Shown: one piece after another, positions 59,149 to 64,000 of the stretch
Layout of the letters: each line of letters opens with the position of its first letter
Numbering within the stretch: the stretch's first letter is position 1
Assembly (NCBI GenBank): GCA_022376925.1
Contig: JAIOJX010000027.1
Coordinates: 18,369,471 to 18,433,470 of the forward strand
Origin: Tragulus kanchil
Lineage: Eukaryota > Chordata > Mammalia > Artiodactyla > Tragulidae
Length of the DNA stretch: 64,000 bases
Direction: 5' to 3'
Notes under the pieces: model-generated
What the model was told of the DNA's origin: nothing
The model's database searches: none
The model's input: the letters and a program-made list of their open reading frames with translations, nothing else
Program-made: the position numbers and the translations under genes

Positions 59149-61279
59149 ACACTGAGTTCCACACCCCATGCAAACCCATCCTGTCTACCCTTCTCTCAGT
59201 AGCTCCAGACAGAAGTTTTCCATTCAGAAGAATGACTGCCCAGTTGGCAGCACCTAGCGGTTTTCTTTTTAGTTTTATAAGCTGGTGGTCCATCTTGATC
59301 CTTCTCTGCATGATGAAGTTGTGATTGACTATAGGCTGTTTGCCCAACACAGAGATGTGTTCTTTATTATTATCATCATCATTATTTAAAATTTTTATGG
59401 TTTGTTAGCAAATCCACGCTAACCTGACGGACTGCAACCATGCCAAGCCTTGCTGATAACATGTCCTGTATAAGAAGACAGGATAAAAACTAGTATTTCA
59501 TAGATTTTGATGTTTCAATAACAATACTGCATGGTCTTCTTTATCATGCATCACTGCTCTTTGAAGTAAGATCTTTACAAGTCAAGATGTTGAGACTGAA
59601 GAAAGCCAAGACTAGGTGGCTTATCCTGTGTAACTGTGTCGACCTGACTTGAAAGTATGTGTCCTGTCCTGTCAGCAGATTCATATTATTCTCATGCTTC
59701 CAAACTGAGTCCCTCCATCTAGACTGAACTGGCATTTTACCTGGTTGCTTCCTTTTACTTCTTCCCACTGTCTCTGGAATATCATGACTTAGAAAGAGCT
59801 TCTCTACTCACTTAATGCACACCAGAAGCTGGAGGCAAGGGGCAGTTGGGCACCATCATAGGCTCCAGTCCTACCACCTAGGGGGAGGCTTTGCGATGGG
59901 GGCGGGGTGGGGGCGGCTTGGGAGGGAGCGGGGCGGGCGGGCCATTTCTATTGGTCTTTCATTTATCTATTTTCATCCAGCGACATAGCTTTCGTGCACC
60001 ACGTTCCGCCCCCTTTACAAGCCTGTGTGTAAAGTGTGGTTACAACATTCACTCATTGTTATGTGAGGACCAGAGAGAATAACTTCTGTGCATAGGATTG
60101 GGTTAGCGCTCCCAGCCAGCAGAGCTGAGGGTGGACAGAAGCTCATCTGTTCTCAAAAACCTTGAAACTAATTTTTTTCTATGTTACGACCTTCCTTACA
60201 TTTCTTTTTGGGGAATGTTACACTGAGTTCCACAACCCCAATGCAAACCCATCCTGTCTACCCTTCTCTCAGTAGCTCCAGACAGAAGTTTTCCATTCAG
60301 AAGAATGACTGCCCAGTTGGCAGCACCTAGCGGTTTTCTTTTAGTTTTATAAGCTGGTGGTCCATCTTGATCCTTCTCTGCATGATGAAGTTGTGATTGA
60401 CTATAGGCTGTTTGCCCAACACAGAGATGTGTTCTTTATTATTATCATCATCATTATTTAAAATTTTTATGGTTTGTTAGCAAATCCACGCTAACCTGAC
60501 GGACTGCAACCATGCCAAGCCTTGCTGATAACATGTCCTGTATAAGAAGACAGGATAAAAACTAGTATTTCATAGATTTTGATGTTTCAATAACAATACT
60601 GCATGGTCTTCTTTATCATGCATCACTGCTCTTTGAAGTAAGATCTTTACAAGTCAAGATGTTGAGACTGAAGAAAGCCAAGACTAGGTGGCTTATCCTG
60701 TGTAACTGTGTCGACCTGACTTGAAAGTATGTGTCCTGTCCTGTCAGCAGATTCATATTATTCTCATGCTTCCAAACTGAGTCCCTCCATCTAGACTGAA
60801 CTGGCATTTTACCTGGTTGCTTCCTTTTACTTCTTCCCACTGTCTCTGGAATATCATGACTTAGAAAGAGCTTCTCTACTCACTTAATGCACACCAGAAG
60901 CTGGAGGCAAGGGGCAGTTGGGCACCATCATAGGCTCCAGTCCTACCACCTAGGGGGAGGCTTTGCGATGGGGGCGGGGTGGGGGGCGGCTTGGGAGGGA
61001 GCGGGGCGGGCGGGCCATTTCTATTGGTCTTTCATTTATCTATTTTCATCCAGCGACATAGCTTTCGTGCACCACGTTCCGCCCCCTTTACAAGCCTGTG
61101 TGTAAAGTGTGGTTACAACATTCACTCATTGTTATGTGAGGACCAGAGAGAATAACTTCTGTGCATAGGATTGGGTTAGCGCTCCCAGCCAGCAGAGCTG
61201 AGGGTGGACAGAAGCTCATCTGTTCTCAAAAACCTTGAAACTAATTTTTTTCTATGTTACGACCTTCCTTACATTCTTT
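59149..61279. repeat. Tandem direct duplication Q (~1.06 kb x2)
   Basis: Copy 1 is 59149-60208 and copy 2 60220-61279, spacing 1071-1073. Copy 2 has two single-base insertions in its first 30 bp (cacaaccccaatgc versus cacaccccatgc). A T-run and a G-run differ by one. The right end of copy 1 is altered (acatttctttttgggg versus acattctttaggtttt). Confidence 0.95.
59897..59978 (-). mobile_element. Truncated CHR-like SINE (signature and G-rich tail only)
   Basis: Antisense fragment with the G-rich tail tract (gggcggcttgggagggagcg) and the signature ccatttctattggtctttca, ending at ttttcatcc. Body and head are absent and no T-run marks a poly(A) tail. Duplicate at 60969-61051. Confidence 0.8.
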
Positions 61280-63383
61280 AGGTTTTCTGCCTGAATTCTC
61301 CCCCTTTTCTGAAAGCTTCAATACTTTTTTTAAAAAATTATTTTATTGGCGTATAGTTGGTTTACAATGTTGTGTTCATTCCTTTTCTACAGTAAAGTGA
61401 TTCAGGTATATATGTACACATACCACTTAAACTTTAAAACATCGTCTATGTTTGCTTCTTCTTCCACTGCAATCTTTGTATATAACTTAAGCTCTTTGGT
61501 ACATAGAGCAATGCTGGAATCCAAACTTTAAAAAATTTTTATATGTATTTTCTTTTTAAACAGCTATTTTTAAAGTCTAATGGCGCACAATCAAGACAGT
61601 GTACTCTGATTTATATTTTAGAGTGGGTAACATCATAAAGTGTTTTTATGAATACGTACTTACATCTAACAAATATAACTATATAAATATATGTATATAC
61701 AGTATAACCAGATAAAAAAAATTATATGTGTGTATGTCTGTATAGACACATTTAAATTTTATATTAGGCCATGTACACATACATATGTAATATTATTTAT
61801 CTTCCAAATATTTTAATTTGCCTTGCAAAAATAATTTGAGCAAAATATTAACTTTTAGAATATTACAAAATATAAATTTACATGAAATTTTTCAGTTTTA
61901 TAATTTCATACTTACTGTAGCTCACTGAAGATTTATGTTAGATATTCTGTCCAACAAATTTTGAATTTGTTAACACACATTTTATAAATAGGTTGGTTTC
62001 ATGGTCTATTTCAGGAACCAACCCAAAGAAATATAATGTTAAGATAAATGGACCAACTTAGTTAAAATGATGTGATCTGTCCTTTGAAAAAAGAGTTGAA
62101 CATGTACTTTATCTCATCCCACTTAATAACATAAACAGACATAACCAAGCTCTTCAGTGAAATAACACACTTGCCAATTCATTATCCAGAACGCAAACTT
62201 AAATCTTGTTTATTTTTCAGCTTCCTATGCAAATTGATTTGCAAAGGGTGATTTTTTACTCTTAGTAATATTTTAATGTATCGCTCCCAGCCAGCAGAGC
62301 TGAGGGTGGACAGAAGCTCATCTGTTCTCAAAAACCTTGAAACTAATTTTTTTCTATGTTACGACCTTCCTTACATTCTTTAGGTTTTCTGCCTGAATTC
62401 TCCCCCTTTTCTGAAAGCTTCAATACTTTTTTTAAAAAATTATTTTATTGGCGTATAGTTGGTTTACAATGTTGTGTTCATTCCTTTTCTACAGTAAAGT
62501 GATTCAGGTATATATGTACACATACCACTTAAACTTTAAAACATCGTCTATGTTTGCTTCTTCTTCCACTGCAATCTTTGTATATAACTTAAGCTCTTTG
62601 GTACATAGAGCAATGCTGGAATCCAAACTTTAAAAAATTTTTATATGTATTTTCTTTTTAAACAGCTATTTTTAAAGTCTAATGGCGCACAATCAAGACA
62701 GTGTACTCTGATTTATATTTTAGAGTGGGTAACATCATAAAGTGTTTTTATGAATACGTACTTACATCTAACAAATATAACTATATAAATATATGTATAT
62801 ACAGTATAACCAGATAAAAAAAATTATATGTGTGTATGTCTGTATAGACACATTTAAATTTTATATTAGGCCATGTACACATACATATGTAATATTATTT
62901 ATCTTCCAAATATTTTAATTTGCCTTGCAAAAATAATTTGAGCAAAATATTAACTTTTAGAATATTACAAAATATAAATTTACATGAAATTTTTCAGTTT
63001 TATAATTTCATACTTACTGTAGCTCACTGAAGATTTATGTTAGATATTCTGTCCAACAAATTTTGAATTTGTTAACACACATTTTATAAATAGGTTGGTT
63101 TCATGGTCTATTTCAGGAACCAACCCAAAGAAATATAATGTTAAGATAAATGGACCAACTTAGTTAAAATGATGTGATCTGTCCTTTGAAAAAAGAGTTG
63201 AACATGTACTTTATCTCATCCCACTTAATAACATAAACAGACATAACCAAGCTCTTCAGTGAAATAACACACTTGCCAATTCATTATCCAGAACGCAAAC
63301 TTAAATCTTGTTTATTTTTCAGCTTCCTATGCAAATTGATTTGCAAAGGGTGATTTTTTACTCTTAGTAATATTTTAATGTAT
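61180..63383. repeat. Tandem direct duplication R (1102 bp x2, exactly abutting)
   Basis: Copy 1 is 61180-62281 and copy 2 62282-63383, spacing 1102, with no difference seen and no filler. Copy 1 overlaps the end of pair Q, so about 100 bp (60107-60207 type sequence) exists three times. Confidence 0.96.
61328..61430 (-). mobile_element. L1 3'UTR fragment, antisense
   Basis: ttattggcgtatagttggtt, acaatgttgtgttcattcc and cagtaaagtgattcaggtat match the L1 3'UTR in reverse. Duplicate at 62430-62532. Confidence 0.8.
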
Positions 63384-64000
63384 TTTCTTTCATAAAATCT
63401 GGAGACTGTATAATACAAAAGGAATAATTCATCTTGTCTTGTGCTGAGGAAATTTCATAAATTTAAAGGAGTCTCAAACAATTGAGCTAACTTTACCTAC
63501 TTTCAAAACAAAAGTTAAAGTCCGAATAACCTTGGATCACTTTTTGTTTCCTGTAGCTGCTGCTACTGGTCAGACTTATCCCAGGGACTACAGAAAAGAG
63601 AATAGCTACATAAACACTTCCGCTAATACGTAGAAATTTATTAAGACTCATTAAGCAATTAGCATCCAAGATGAGTTCTAAAAGTGAAAGATGGCAAGGC
63701 TCCACTCCAAAGGGGGGGTGGGCAGGGAGATTATTTTCACTCTGCTTTAAAAATAATCAGTATTTATCTTAATAAAATGCATTCCATAATTTCCAGTTTC
63801 CTCAAGTCAGATCTTAATAAACATGTAAAATAATTGAAACTATTTCTTCATGAACACTTACTTACACAGTTTCTAAGGGAGAGGTCATAAATACCACTTT
63901 ATGCAGAAAGAAATGGTCTATTTCACCTATTTTCTTGCAATTTGAAAAGAAAAAAATCATATGACAAAGATGACCTTGAACATCCTTTAATTTTTTCTTT
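63384..64000. other. Unannotated unique sequence
   Basis: AT-rich with a G7 run near 63712. No gene or named repeat. Confidence 0.4.

Noticed and set aside
1726..63383. CRISPR array, satellite or prokaryotic repeat system behind the regular ~1.1-kb spacing
   Set aside because: Units are different sequences, each present only two or three times, with no constant repeat or spacer. The surrounding repeats are ruminant nuclear elements.

Overview
This window is non-coding nuclear DNA from a ruminant artiodactyl. Several repeat types point there. BovB LINE 3' ends encode recognisable remnants of the BovB polyprotein C-terminus. Bov-A2/Bov-tA SINE pieces occur about ten times. Artiodactyl-type L1 3'UTR fragments and several tRNA-derived (CHR-like) SINEs with a GGTTCGATCCC pol III B box are present. 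Older layers are a MER5A DNA transposon, MIR- and L2-like remnants, and a mariner-derived miniature element. I found no protein-coding exon, rRNA, tRNA gene or CRISPR array that I would defend. The longer open frames lie in SINEs or LINEs, or are chance frames in GC-richer DNA.

The dominant feature is structural. Eighteen times in 64 kb a stretch of about 1.04-1.19 kb is followed at once by a second, nearly identical direct copy. I call these pairs A to R. Copy-to-copy spacing falls between 1,072 and 1,186 bp although the sequences are unrelated to each other. Second copies start at about 2817, 6989, 9364, 11344, 16597, 21091, 22888, 26029, 27838, 31711, 33842, 41746, 46759, 49597, 51758, 54299, 60220 and 62282. 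Neighbouring pairs overlap in C/D, F/G, H/I, N/O and Q/R, so some segments occur three times. The second copies add about 19.9 kb, roughly 31% of the window, so the underlying unique locus is probably near 44 kb. Copies are almost identical in their interiors. Differences cluster at copy edges, and the 0-43 bp between copies often resembles a corrupted version of the sequence that should precede copy 2. I infer that these are unmerged overlaps between assembly contigs (false duplications), not biology. A real clustered tandem-duplication process is the alternative, to be tested with raw reads.

Layout. 1-3900: unique DNA, a CHR-like SINE with perfect target-site duplications, pair A. 3900-5200: old L1/HAL1-type LINE split by a SINE. 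5900-12500: pairs B, C, D, including a MIR-like remnant split by a tRNA SINE. 12500-15500: an old small repeat around an L1 3' end, and two CHR-like SINEs. 15470-17720: pair E (L1 plus SINE). 17720-20000: mostly unique with a BovB end. 20000-24000: overlapping pairs F and G carrying a SINE and a BovB end. 24000-28900: pairs H and I over an L1 3' end. 29000-34900: SINE, BovB, pairs J (L1 with nested mariner) and K (AT-rich palindromes). 34900-40600: the longest stretch without a recent duplication, with Bov-A/Bov-tA SINEs, MER5A, a short CpG-rich cluster near 39.75-39.96 kb and a CCAAT-containing GC-rich patch near 37.4 kb. 40600-48000: pairs L and M, and an inverted SINE pair near 44.1-44.8 kb. 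48000-55400: pairs N, O, P with an L1 that looks 5'-inverted. 55400-59100: Bov-tA, AT microsatellites, BovB, an L2-like remnant. 59100-63400: pairs Q and R. The rest is unique AT-rich DNA.

All positions and identities were judged by eye; edges may be off by a few bases.
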